Below are positions 43,670-59,369 of a stretch of DNA of 64,000 nucleotides, in pieces (the first letter of the stretch is position 1; each line of letters starts with the position of its first letter). The notes under the pieces were generated by a model. That model did no database searches and was not told the DNA's origin. It worked only from the letters and a program-made list of their open reading frames with translations. Origin of the DNA: Chrysomallon squamiferum (Eukaryota; Mollusca; Gastropoda; Neomphalida; Peltospiridae); the NCBI GenBank assembly GCA_012295275.1, contig CM022673.1, positions 20,412,913-20,476,912 of the forward strand, in the 5' to 3' direction. The position numbers and the translations under genes are program-made.

Positions 43670-44215
43670 AATATACTTGCCCGATTTATAAAAATACTAC
43701 TTTTCGATTTTTTTTAAATGAATTTTTTTACATATATATTTCTAAGATATATTCGATTTTTCATTTCCTTTTGAAACTAAGTGTTTCTTGGAAAATGCGA
43801 GACCATTAGAACAATCGAATTCGGGTCATTATATAATTTACTGCAATTGTTATTTTTTTTAAAGTTTATGACTGTATTTGTTTGAAAACTTTGAAATACA
43901 TGTAAATCGGTTGTATAGTTCATACTTTCTGTTCATAAAAATTAAGACATAATATTATTCACTTGAACATTTGTCCGTTTATTTGGTATGTCGGTCGCTT
44001 TAAACAATTTTGGAATAATTCCAACACATACCGAAGTTTTGATAAAATTAGTAATTTCTTTATTCATTTAACATCTTTGTCTTGAGTAGGAATCTATTAC
44101 AAATGACCGAGTTTAGCGCTGTTCCTGTGTCTGAGAAGAGAAGCACATTTTTTGTATGCACATTAAAAGACAGACATATATGCATCTAGATGATGTTTGT
44201 CAATTAAAGGGACTA
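43670..44215. repeat. Inverted copy of 20010-20620
   Basis: Reverse complement of the first-unit segment, between flanks that are in direct orientation. See the micro-inversion finding. No gene. Confidence 0.8.
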
Positions 44216-44292
44216 TAAGATATATTCTGCTTTGATGGAATTCTGGTTTAATGAGCGTCTAGTTCATAGTATATATGTGTATGTGTATGTCT

Positions 44293-44384
<92 letters not shown>

Positions 44385-45540
44385 TGAAGATATTTGGTAT
44401 ACCGGTAGTGTAGCAATGATTCACGGGGAAAAAGTAATTATAATCAAGTCCACAGCGAAGAATATCAAGCACAATAAGGCGAGCCAAATGCTCATCAGAT
44501 ATATTCGCAATTCATAATGCATTCCTTAACATTATATAATTGTTCAACCTATATTATAAAATGGGTCGTTCTTCATTAAAAAATTGATACTTACAACAAA
44601 CTTTTATTAGAACTGCTAACATTATTCGGACAAAGTCTTGAGAGAAAACTTGCTACAATTTACCATTGGCAGCAAGACGTGTTTCTTATAATGCACCAAC
44701 TGTTCAATAGACCAGAAACTGGCACTCAGTTTGTCCTCTAAGAAAGTTCGATTCTAAACAACGTTATGTAACTTTAGTTAATCAAGTTAGTGAATGCGTC
44801 GCACAGTCTTTTCTTCCTGTTTTTTTCTTTTAAAACAAGTTAAATTCGCGCTAACAGAACGAACCGTCGGTGATATTTTACTGTGCGATGCTTTAATTGA
44901 ATTTTTGTTTGTTTTTTCTATATGTGAATTTAATTAAAAATGTAACTAATGTGATACATATCTATCCTGGAATGTGCATCTCTACCGTTTGCCGTGTTAA
45001 CGGCTAGTAAAACAAAATGGATTGAGATTTCTTGCTAGGATATTTCCTGTAAACAAACCTTTAACATCAGTGAAAACAAGTATTAAATTACTAAAGCGCT
45101 GTAGATTATAACAACACAAATACATAACTGATTTTATAGTGTTTTTATGGTTATAAACAAAAAAAACAAAAAATAAAAATTAAACAATAAAGAGATAAAT
45201 AAAGAAACAAAGAAAAAAGAAAATAAAGTAAAAGAAAAAAGAAGAAAAAGAAAAACAATTTCTCAGTTCATGACAAGAAATAATTCCTATAAATCTCTTT
45301 ATTAACTAAAACAAGTCTATTCATTATAAGTTGTTTACCATAAACTATTTTTAATATTTGTTGTGGTGTTGTATCGAATTTCCCAGTTCCGTTGAGTCAG
45401 TTATAAATCTGTTTACAACAGAGGCAAAAGACCGGAAAATAGGAAAGAATCTTTCACATAAAATGCAGACACTATGTAATCTTTTCACTCAAATGCATTA
45501 GTAAGAGATAAATATGCTATCAAATAAATACAACAGAAAA
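44216..45540. other. Insertion of about 1.3 kb unique to this unit
   Basis: Absent from the first unit, where flank passes from the inverted segment to the AAT/AAC tract. Contains a GT tract at 44298-44383 followed by a short open stretch with no recognised similarity. No terminal repeats seen. Confidence 0.5.
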
Positions 45541-46773
45541 TCAAATAATAATAATAATAACAACAACAACAACAATAATACTAATGATAATTATTATTAT
45601 TATTATTATAATTACAGTCATGACAACAACAACAACAGCAGTAAAGATGAAGAAAGAAAAGAATGAAAATGAATTCATATTTTTTCTGCGGATCATGCCG
45701 ATTTGAATGTTGGGGAATTATTTTAATTTTTATTTTTATTTTAATGGGTATTTTGGTGGGTTTTTTTTTATAGAAATAAAATAACAAATATAACGTCTAC
45801 TTCTTTCAAACGGCAAAATGATATTCCTAAGACCTAAATATTATTTCAAATAAAAATAATTGTACAGTCCTGTTTTAGACATATGATAGGGCAAAATTTA
45901 GAGCATTCTTTGTAAATAATTACAATATGTAAAAAAACAAAAATATAGTCACATGTCGTTTGGAAGTTGTAGTAAAATGGAACGCGGTATTCCGCTTTAT
46001 AGTCTAAATATGCGACTGGATCAGGACAGTGCATGTGTCACAGTTTGATTCCTTCAGATACAAGTCCTTAAAAACAAATATTTGTAATAAAAAAAATCTG
46101 TCACTAGTATAGGGATTCAATATTTCGCTTATGCGAATCACACGATTTTTTGTTTTTCATATATCAAATAACATATTGGATCACTTCTTTAATAATTTTT
46201 CACATGTATGTGTGTTTTTACCTTTATTTTTATTTTTTAATCATTTATTTATTTATTTTGATAATTTATTGCCCTTTAGTTTAAATGTAGCCAATATTTA
46301 ATACTTTTACCGTTATTTCTATAGGAACATGTCTTTCAACAGTGATGTAATAATGGCTCATATGCCGCTAGAGCCGACACTAAAGTTAATAAATATTTAA
46401 TAAATCTGTTTATTGCATGTTTATAGTAATATTATTTTTCTAACAGGAAACCTTTTAGACACATTAGCACTCTGTTTGAAGCCAGCTTCGATATTGGCTT
46501 AGCAGTACTTGTAGGACTGGATGAAAGAAAGGACTGGATGTTGTGCTTTATCGTAAATACTTTGCCGGAATCCTTTGTGACAGGGGCAAATAGGTTATTT
46601 TATCACTGCTTTCATTTTGCCTTTCTGCAGCTGTGAACGGCGATGTTGCTAACTGATGGTACGTGATAAGAACAGAAGAGCTTGTTACTTGGGTTTCTCA
46701 GGAGGACTAACTACTCATTCTAAATGTTCCAAAGGTTTTGCCTGAAAATATCCTCTTCTTCTGTTTTCCTCAG
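45541..46773. other. Duplicated flank
   Basis: 45541-46440 pairs with 20640-21340. 46590-46773 pairs with 56190-56378, leading into the exon module. No gene. Confidence 0.6.
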
Positions 46774-47078
46774 TTTTGATGATTCTCACTTACTTCATAC
46801 AGCCAAACGACAAGCCAAGTCAGTTCAAACCGCAGCTGTTTCTTTCTCAATACAAGACTGAAATAATTACACTAAAAATACAAAAGCATTTTTTAAATTT
46901 ATTTTATTTGGGCTTTGTTTTCCTTCCCCTATCTGGCTGCCACTTCTTCTTGCTTTCGTTTCTGGTTGGATATCTGCTTCAAACTGAATTAAAATTATTT
47001 GTCATATGGGGCTTGGTTATCTCAACTGGTCTTTTATACCTTCATAGAGCAATTTCAGATTTGTTTTGGCGGTGTCCG
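46774..47078 (+). pseudogene. Unidentified small exon module, copy A (COX7C-like?)
   Basis: Begins after TTTTCCTCAG and ends before the strong donor GTAAGTAAAG (47079). One frame reads HTAKRQAKSVQTAAVSFSIQ, then TGA, then NNYTKNTKAFFKFILFGLCF; a second frame is open through most of the segment. The FSIQ...FFK-ILFG--F--P pattern is reminiscent of cytochrome c oxidase subunit 7C, a one-helix mitochondrial protein, but the match is weak and the in-frame TGA breaks it here. The copy at 56379-56692 lacks that stop. Confidence 0.3.
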
Positions 47079-48306
47079 GTAAGTAAAGTCATAGGAAGCT
47101 GATAAGTATTCATTAATATAGTAAACTTATTTATCTGAATGCCTAAGCACGCATGTTTATATTAAATTTTGTTATGGTGTAAAATGTTCTCTTTTATATC
47201 TGACAAAATAATCGGTTGATAAAAAGATATTAATAAATAATTTAAAAAATATTAAAAGCGAAATGAATGACTAAACCCATCTGCAAATATATGACAATTC
47301 TAAAAACATGTAAGACAAATTAATAACATAATAAACTTTCCATAAATAACATTAACTAAGATTATGTCAAACAAAAATTAAAAGGAAAATGTACTTATCT
47401 GTAACTTAATGATTTTTATCGTATAAATAAATAATAAAGAATGAGATCCCTTGGATAATTAATTAAACTATAAATAATAGTTAATTATCGCTGAATAATC
47501 CTGATCGAATATAAAAGAAAAACGATTGTAATTTATGTTCATATTAGTATTTAAAAGCAAAATTCACTCGTTTGACATTATAAATCTCTCTAGATTATAG
47601 CAGCAAAAAATAATAGTAACAATTTATAAATCGAAATAAATTAACTAAAAAAGAAATAAAGAAGGTAGAAAAAGAAAGGAATAAAATATGATTTATGATA
47701 TAGATATAGATTAATAAAAAATCTTTATGCATATACATGATTAAAAAAAGAAGAAAAACAAAGAGAAAAAAAAGCCAAATTTATGTAATGCAATTTCCTT
47801 AAATTATCACTAATAAAGTTGTTGTCCTTTTTGTTTGTCTTTTTATCCTCATCATCATTAGAACATGCTTTAATGAGTAACAACGTCCATTGACTTTCCT
47901 GTATAATATACCTAATGTGTCGTTATTTTGTCTAGACAATAGTTTTACTTTCTTCACATAACCCTAAATGTCTTTTATTAATGTTCACAGTATACTTTTA
48001 ATAATCCATTAAAAAAGATACAAATCATTAGACGTCTATTAACATTTCATAAACAAACTGGGTTACATTAAACACCTTAACAAAAAAAAAAAAATAAGAA
48101 AACATAAGTGCTATATCTGAATTAGAATAAATATATTTATATAAATAAATTTATATTTATATATAAGTATATATACAGACTGTTTCATTTAATTTGTATT
48201 TGTTACATGTTTATTAATTGGTTTTTAACTGGAAAATATTCGACTTAAGAAACAAAAATCATAATTATAATAAAATAACTAAAAAAAAAAATAAAAAACA
48301 GTAGCA

Positions 48307-48350
<44 letters not shown>

Positions 48351-49179
48351 CTATTATTTTATTAATATTGAACCAAGTATTCGCATAAATGATCGATATT
48401 TATTATGAAAATTTCCTAAGCTATGTTAGAAAATACGGCTAAAGAACAATGCAGATATATTAGTTCGCCTAAAAGTTTAAATTTATAAAATTATTTTTAT
48501 TGCTATTAAAAAGAAAACTAAAAAGCACTCTTCCATTTAAAAAAATATATGAAATTTTCTTTTAGCAGCAGAAAAGAAATGTATTTGATTTTGTAAAATT
48601 CTTTAATAGTGAAGGAATATTCAGATGACCCAGTCGGAGTGTAGTGCCTGTCCCTTAAACAAACTTTTCTTCCTGCGTCAGAGGAAAAGGTGACAATGAG
48701 AAAGCTTAGTTTCTTGAAAGCATTTGGCTAAGAAAAGACATGACTAAAATGCACTGAAATGTGCCCGTCTTAATGTCTATAAACTGTGATAGTAGACTAA
48801 TAAACGTTGTTATAAAATTGGTACCAGACACACCGAGTTCTGAAAAAACAAACCCACTTCCCATTTCATCTTTCACACCTTAGAAGAGGCATCAATAAAA
48901 TTGCCAGACCCATATTTGCTAGGGCCAGAACTGCCACATGTAAGGAAATTGTAATATGGATATTATGAGTTAATTATACTACAGCCATAAAGCATAGCTG
49001 AAATACATAAGACAGAGGTGCGGGTGAAGAAAACGCTCATTATGAAACTGTTAGATATCATAATAGCAGTTAAGTAACAATCTCCACAGAGATCTGTTTC
49101 AGTTTCAGTCAGTCACTTTCACACGAGACATCGCTGTACTGATGGATTACAATTCGATCTTAGTGTGGTGAAAAAAAAA

Positions 49180-49218
<39 letters not shown>

Positions 49219-49815
49219 TATATGTATATACATACATACATACATACATACGTACATACATATATTTTTGAAACTCCAGTTATACGGCCTACTTGAACAA
49301 ACTTTCCTTCCTGCATCAGATAAAAAGGCGACAAACAGAAAGGTTAGTTTCTTAAATCTACTTGAAGAACAAAACTTCTACTTTGAAAAGATCTTGCGTT
49401 AATTGAATTAATCTCTGGAACATGAGTCCGAGACCGTTGTCAGTAACAGCCACAAAGCATAGCTGAAATACACAGTAGAGATCTGCACAGAGACAGAGGT
49501 GCGGGTGAAGAAACTGCTAATTCTGAAACCGTTAGAAGTCATGATAACAATTAAGTAACACAAATCAAAATTGAAAAGGAAAACAAAAGATACTGCTACG
49601 TTGTCTCTGCAAACAAATGGCAGTTTGCTTACATTAAGAAATCGAGTTATAAAAATCTATTTTATCATTTTTCGTTTGTAAAATGCCAAAAAATTACTGC
49701 TCTCTTCTGTGATGCTTACGCAAAAAACCATTCTGAGTTATAATTGGATAAATAATGTATCGACATAATGAATAGCTAATCTTCCATTTATTGAAATGAT
49801 AAATGTAAACAGGCG
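47079..49815. repeat. Duplicated flank upstream of GPCR3
   Basis: Pairs with 56693-59369 and partly 4500-6190. AAT tract at 48305-48345; CA/CATA repeats at 49180-49265. The block starting GCAGCAGAAAAGAAATG is at 48566. Part of the segment (about 48985-49060 and 49455-49540) is tandemly repeated. No gene. Confidence 0.65.
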
Positions 49816-49906
49816 CATGACTATTTAGTAGGCGGAGTTTATTTTCAAAATATAAAAGCATTCATTTTGAAGTATCAGCAGCGTTGCAGCGTCTCAGATT
49901 AAAATA

Positions 49907-49954
<48 letters not shown>

Positions 49955-50061
49955 GATCATTTCAATAATTTTGTTTTTAAATTCAGTCTTCTGTGGATAT
50001 TGGAAAAACGTTCATCGGTGACAGTGAATCTGTAATACGTAACTTACTGTAGTAGAAAGCT
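49816..50061 (+). promoter_or_regulatory. GPCR3 core promoter and 5' UTR exon
   Basis: CATGACTATTTAGTAGGCGG at 49816, TATAAAAG at 49851-49858, initiator TATCAGCAG with the A at about 49877, an AAT repeat in the leader (49906-49953), and AGAAAGCT at 50061 with donor GTAAGTATTA. The acceptor TTTTTCAG ends at 50765, 13 bases before the ATG. The trinucleotide tract inside the transcribed leader varies strongly between copies. Confidence 0.75.
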
Positions 50062-50778
50062 GTAAGTATTATAATGACTTATAATGCACATGTAGCCTCA
50101 ATAATTTAATGAAGAAATACCGTAATTTTTAAAAATATTTATCATAAATCATAAATGTTTGTTTTTGCTGTTGCTGTTGTTGAAGTTGCTGTTTTTGTTC
50201 TTGACAATGATTCGTTGTTGTCGAAGAGGTTTCTTTTATATTTCAATTTCGAGTGTTTTTATGCTTAAATCTTGCAACAATTAGTTTTCTTTCGAATTAT
50301 GAATAACAGATACAGCTGAATTTTTTACTTCTGATTTTGCATTTTGCTAGCAACACTGACAAGTATATTGCATTATCAGTATTTAGTCATCTACCCAAAT
50401 ATATTTTATAATCAGTATTTAGTAATAAACCCTAGTATATCGTATTATAAGTATTTATCATCTACCCTAGTATATGATATTGTCAGTACTAAGTCATCTA
50501 CCCTGCTTTTTAGAACTAAATGAGATTTTATTTTTGAAGTAAATTACCCTGGATATGACTGTACTAAATATTAACGATATCAACATGATAACCCACTTCA
50601 AAATCCAAATACAATCCTTATAGTTTTTAGTAATACAAACTTTATAATAATTATGATCACAAATATTGGTATTTTAACTCTTGTTTGTGATAGAATTTTG
50701 TATTTCTCTTTCTGAATTTGATTAAAATATTTACTTTACACGTATCTTACTGACTGCTTTTTCAGGTTCAGTATAAAG

Positions 50779-51795
50779 ATGAGCAGCGAGGAATATGACT
50801 GTGAAGCTATTTACAACGAATTAGCAGCTTCTTCACCACCGCCTTTGTCTGACCCTCAAACAGATCTCTACTGTGTATTTCAGCTCTTGTTTATGGCTAT
50901 TACAATAACTGGTAACAGTCTCGTTATAGTGTCAATATTCAAATTTCCTTACCTGCGCAAACGTCAGAACGTCCACGTGGCAGTACTGGCTCTAGCAGAT
51001 ATGGGTCTGGCAATTCTAGTCATGCCTCTTCATATCTATGAACGATGGAATGGAAAGTTTGATTTGCCACAATGGGTTTGTGTCTTCAGAAATATTTTTG
51101 ATGCTACTTTGAACCAGATATCCATCTTAAATCTGTGCATTCTTTCTGTCGAGCGCTATCTTGCTGTTTGTCGTCCTTTCACACATCAGAAAATTACTCC
51201 TTGCATAACTATATGTACAGCAATTTTCAGCTGGGCTTTTCCTTTGTCTACTATGGCTGTTTACTTCGGGACTGGAATGAACATGATTGGCCTGGAAGAT
51301 TATAACTTTTGTCTTATGATAGCACAAATTTGTCCGTATCTTCAGACTAAATGGAGTGCCTATTTACAAGTTGTGTATGTTGCCGTTGTACCAATGACGA
51401 TTATTCTGATCCTCTACGTGAAAATATTCCAGAAGGCAAAAGAGCACGCCCGTGCAATCCGATCTTTGACCGTTACGGAGGATGACAAGAAAAAGAGAAA
51501 AGTTTTTACAGGAAACACCAAGGCAGCTCGTACACTCTCAATAGTTATCGGTGTATTCTATTTCTGTTGGCTGCCTGTTGTCGTTCTTGCTTTGGTGGAT
51601 GTAACCACTGAATACAAGGTCATTCCGCGTATAATTGTAATTTTGTTTGTTTGGCTGGCGTATCTAAACTCTTTAATGAATCCATTCCTGTATTATCTGT
51701 TCAGCCAGGATTTCAAAACAGCTTTCAGACAGATTTTCCATTACAAGCCAAGAACAGTTACAGACATCACTTTAGCATCTACAAACATTTCTTAG
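50779..51795 (+). CDS. GPCR copy 3, intact class A aminergic-like orphan receptor
   Basis: 338 residues, one coding exon. Motif residues: N46 (1.50), D74 (2.50), C101 (3.25), D108 (3.32), E125-R126-Y127, W152 (4.50), ECL2 cysteines C178 and C185, P205 (5.50), F260, C263-W264-L265-P266, W292 (7.40), Y295 (7.43), N301-P302-Y305. ICL3 is short and basic (KKKRKVF). KAARTLSIVIGVFYFCWLP resembles the TM6 entry of biogenic-amine receptors. TM5 lacks serines at 5.42-5.46, and 6.51/6.52 are valines. The helix 8 cysteine of other copies is tyrosine here (FHYK). Residues up to about 93 match copy 4 and residues from about 108 match copy 2, so the gene is a mosaic. Probable G-protein-coupled receptor at the plasma membrane; ligand not assignable from sequence. 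Confidence 0.95.
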   Translation: MSSEEYDCEAIYNELAASSPPPLSDPQTDLYCVFQLLFMAITITGNSLVIVSIFKFPYLRKRQNVHVAVLALADMGLAILVMPLHIYERWNGKFDLPQWVCVFRNIFDATLNQISILNLCILSVERYLAVCRPFTHQKITPCITICTAIFSWAFPLSTMAVYFGTGMNMIGLEDYNFCLMIAQICPYLQTKWSAYLQVVYVAVVPMTIILILYVKIFQKAKEHARAIRSLTVTEDDKKKRKVFTGNTKAARTLSIVIGVFYFCWLPVVVLALVDVTTEYKVIPRIIVILFVWLAYLNSLMNPFLYYLFSQDFKTAFRQIFHYKPRTVTDITLASTNIS

Positions 51796-55529
<3,734 letters not shown>

Positions 55530-55691
55530 TTATATTGTATTAAGTATTTAATGACAAAAATAATAAAAAATAAAAAGTAAAAACGTAATTTATATGTAAC
55601 GGATATGTGCTGAATACAAATGAGGTCTGATGCTGAGGATGGACTTCGAATTAATCTCTCGCTCTGTTATTTTGTAATTATATTATTACAG

Positions 55692-55847
55692 CTTAACTTT
55701 ATATTTCACGGCTGGAATCACTGGGGTGAGGCAGTGAGAAACACAGACAACACAAAGATAGATCTGCTGTGCGGAGGATGGTCTGGAGGATGTTCTCCTA
55801 ACGGTACAATGTTGCTGAAACTAAAACAGAGCCAAGGTGATGGTTAA
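55692..55847 (+). pseudogene. Isolated GON exon 5 copy in inverted orientation
   Basis: 156 bases, acceptor TATTACAG, open to the same TAA as exon 5 of the intact gene. Encodes WGEAVRNTDNTKIDLLCGGW with SGGCSPNG in place of PGGCYPDG. Upstream (55530-55690) and downstream (55850-56100) sequence also matches the intact gene's intron 4 and 3' flank, reversed. No GON exons 1 or 2, CCP or PAN exon lies within reach upstream on the + strand except the dead copy at 39.9-41.0 kb, so this is most likely an orphan exon left by an inverted duplication. Confidence 0.8.
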
Positions 55848-55877
55848 TTTACTGTTATTATAAGCGATTGTGTGTGA

Positions 55878-55941
<64 letters not shown>

Positions 55942-56378
55942 TTTTCAAGTCAATATTATTCGAGGTGATATACACAAATACAATACATAGATTAAATACA
56001 CACAATACATATACTACATACATATATACACGTATACACACAATCATGCATATATATACATGCATATACGCATACAAACAAACACCGGAATCCTCTGTAT
56101 GGCATGTATATATAAAACCTTTACCTGCATGATAAGGAACAATATTTGACTGCGTGACGATCATTTCTACACGAGCAAATAGGTTATTTTATCCTTTGCT
56201 GCCATCTTGCATTTCTGCCCGACCATCATTTCCGCTCTGTGATCGGTTATCTTGCTAACTGATGGTACGTGATAAGAACAGAAGAGCTTGTTACTTGGGT
56301 TTCTCAGGAGGACTAACTACTCATTCTAAATGTTCCAAAGGTTTTGGCTGAAAGTATCGGATTTTGTGTTTTCCTCAG
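55848..56378. other. Inverted 3' flank, then receptor-unit flank
   Basis: GT tract at 55885-55940, then CATA-type repeats, then from about 56100 the flank seen at 21465 and 46560. The junction near 56100 joins two parts of the unit that are elsewhere separate. Confidence 0.6.
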
Positions 56379-56692
56379 TTTTGATGATTCTCACTTACTT
56401 CATACAGCCAGACGACAAACCAAGTCAGTTCAAACCGCAGCTGTTTCTTTCTCAATACAGGAGAGAAATAATTACACTAAAAATACAAAAGCATTTTTTA
56501 AACTTATTTTATTTGGGCTTTGTTTTTCTTCCCCTATCTGGTTGCCATTTCTTCTTGCTTTCGTTTCTGGTTGGATATCTGCTTCAAATTGAATTAAAAT
56601 TATTTGTCATATGGCTGGGTTATGTCAACTAGTGTTTTACATCTTGACTGAGCAATTTACGAAAGCATTTGGATTTGTTTTTGCGGTGTCCG
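56379..56692 (+). CDS. Unidentified small exon module, copy B (COX7C-like?)
   Basis: An exon-like segment between acceptor TTTTCCTCAG and donor GTAAGTAAAG (56693). One frame is open to a TGA at 56592 and reads HTARRQTKSVQTAAVSFSIQ, then NNYTKNTKAFFKLILFGLCF, then SSPIWLPFLLAFVSGW with a hydrophobic, possibly transmembrane, end. It weakly recalls cytochrome c oxidase subunit 7C (F-IQ-N-Y-T...FFG-GF--PF). A second open frame over the same bases has no recognised similarity. Preserved splice sites and protein-like conservation between two copies suggest exon origin. Function not assigned. Confidence 0.3.
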
Positions 56693-58244
56693 GTAAGTAA
56701 AGTCATAGCTAGTTGATAAGGATTAAATAACAAGTAAACTTATTTAACTGAATGCCTAAGCATGCATGTCTGTATTCAATTTTGTTCTTGTGTAAAAATG
56801 TCCTCCTTTATTATCTCACAAAATAATTACGGTCGATAAAAAGATATTAATAAATAATAAAAAATATTAAAAGCGAAATAAATAACGTCAACCCATCTGC
56901 AAATATAAGACAATTCTAAAAACACATAAGATGAATTAATAAAATGATAAACTTAAACAGTATATATTTCCATAAATAACATTAACTAAGATTATGTGAA
57001 ACAAAAGTTAAAAGGAAAATGCACTTATCTGTAACTTAGTGATTTAATCGTATAAATAAATTATAAAGAATGAAATCGTTTGGATAATTAATTACACTAT
57101 AAATAATGATTAATTATCGCTGAATAATCCGGATCGAATATAAAAGAAAAACGATTGTAATTCATGTTCATATTAGTATTTAAAAGCAAAATTCATTCGT
57201 TTTACATTATAAATCTCTCCAGATTATAGCAGCAAAGAATGATAATAATAATTTATAAAGAAGAAAAAATAAAAAGAAAGAAAAATAAATCAAATAAAAA
57301 AAATAAAGAAGATAAAAAAAAAGAAATAAAATGTGATAAATGCCAGCGATGTAAAATAATTTATGATGTACATGTAGATTAATAAAAAAAAAAGCACCTT
57401 TATATTGAAAATAACAATTACTTTATGCATATTATATATGATAAAAAAAAAATAGGAACAAAGAGAAAAAAAAACATTTGTATGTAATGCAGTTTCCTTA
57501 AATTATCACTATTAATGTTGTTGTCGTTTGTTACCCTTTCTCTTCGTCTTTTTAGCATCACCTTCATCGTCATTAGAACATATTTTAATGAGTAACAGCG
57601 ACCTTTGACTTTGCTGTATAATATTCGTAATATTTTGTTATTTTGTCTAGACTATAGTTTTAGTTTTTTCAAAGAACCCTAAATGTCTTTTAGAAATGTT
57701 CATGGATGTCTAATGATTTGTATCCTTTTAATAATCCATTAAAAAAGATACAAATCATTAGACGTCTATGAACATTTCATAAACAAACTGAGTTACATTA
57801 AACACCTTAATAAAAAAAAATATAATAGGAACAGATTAGTGATATATTTGAATTAGTCATCAGAGCGCTGAAATAAAACATTAAAAAATGTATTGTTACT
57901 AGTGTTGTTGTTTTATTGCTGCTGTTGGTGGTGTTATTTATTTATTTAATGAATTTTTCCTGTATTATTTGTTATTTTTATTATTATTTATTTATTGATT
58001 GATTTCTTGTTATTGTTTTTCTTCTCCTTTTTGTTTTCATTCCTTTTTTTTTATTTTTTTTTTTTTGTTGTTGTTTTTTTTTACCGATACCATCGTTTTT
58101 ATAATAATGTAGAGATATACTGATTGTTTCGTTTAAGTTGTATTTGTTATAAGTTTATTAATTGTTTGGAAAGTACTCGACTTAAAAAACAAAAATCATA
58201 ATTATAATAAAATAACAAAAACAGTAAGAACAGTAGCAATAATA

Positions 58245-58317
<73 letters not shown>

Positions 58318-59369
58318 TGAAATAAATAAATAATGAATAATAATAATAACTGTTTTATTTTTATAATATTGCACCAGGCATTCCAATAAATAATGACTGA
58401 TTTTTATTATGAACATTTCCTAAGTTAGGTTAGAAAATACGGTTAAAGAACAATGCAGATATATTAATTCGCCTGAACGCTTAAATCTTTGAGGGATTAA
58501 ATTATTGTTATTGCAATTAAAAAGAAAACTAAAAAGCAGTCTCCCATTTAAAAAAAAATAAAATTAAAAAAAAAAAAAAATTCTTATAGCAGCAGAAAAG
58601 AAATGTATTGGATTTTCTAAAATTCTTTATTAATGAAGGAATATACAAATGACCCTGTTGGAGTATAATGCCTGACCCCTAAACAAACTTTCTTCCTGCG
58701 TCAGAGGAAAAGGTGACAAACAGAAAGGTTAGTTTCTTAATGAACTCGGCTAAGAAAAGGTATGAATACAATTTCCAGACCCATACCAGCTAGAGCAAGA
58801 ACTGACACAGGTATGAATTTTATAACGAGTTAATTATAGTAACAGCCATAAAGTATAGCTGACACTCCACAGAGATCTGTGTCAGATTCAGTCAATCACT
58901 TTCACCTCAGACGTGGATGTACTGATGGTTTACGATTCAATGTCACTGGGGTCCAAAAATCCCGTCTTTCTGAAATTTCCATTAATACGGCTTACTTGAA
59001 GAACCTAACTTCTTCTACTTTGAAAAAATGTTGTATTAATTGAATTAATATCTGGATCATGAAGAAACTGCTAATTCTGAAACTGTTAGAAATCACAATA
59101 ACAATTAAGTAATAAAAATCAAAATGGAAAAGGAAAACAAAAGTTGCTGCAACATAGTCTCTCTCTGCAAATGAATAGCAGTTCGCTGAGACTAATAAAA
59201 TCCATTTATCATTTTTATCATTTTTCGTTTGTAAATGCCAAAACCATACATGCTCTCTTCCGTGATGCCTACACGAAAAAAACATTCTGATTTATAACTG
59301 GATGAGTAATTTATCGACATAATGAATAGCTAGTCTTCCATTTATTGAAATGATAAATATAAACAGACA
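56693..59369. repeat. Duplicated flank upstream of GPCR4
   Basis: Pairs with 47079-49815. AAT tract at 58252-58313; the block starting GCAGCAGAAAAGAAATG at 58591. No gene apart from the hairpin at 57693-57778. Confidence 0.65.
57693..57778. ncRNA. 86-base hairpin (30 of 32 arm pairs), possible small-RNA precursor or MITE
   Basis: Left arm 57693-57724 (GAAATGTTCATGGATGTC and onward) pairs with right arm 57747-57778, with two mismatches that would be G-U pairs in RNA. The loop is about 22 bases and AT-rich. The homologous site at about 47972-48051 keeps the right arm and loop but not the matching left arm. The length suits an animal pre-miRNA-like stem, but a small foldback element is equally possible. 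Confidence 0.35.

Noticed and set aside
44275-44517. Frame downstream of the GT tract in the unique insertion
   Set aside because: Half is repeat-encoded Val-Cys; the remainder is short and unrecognised.
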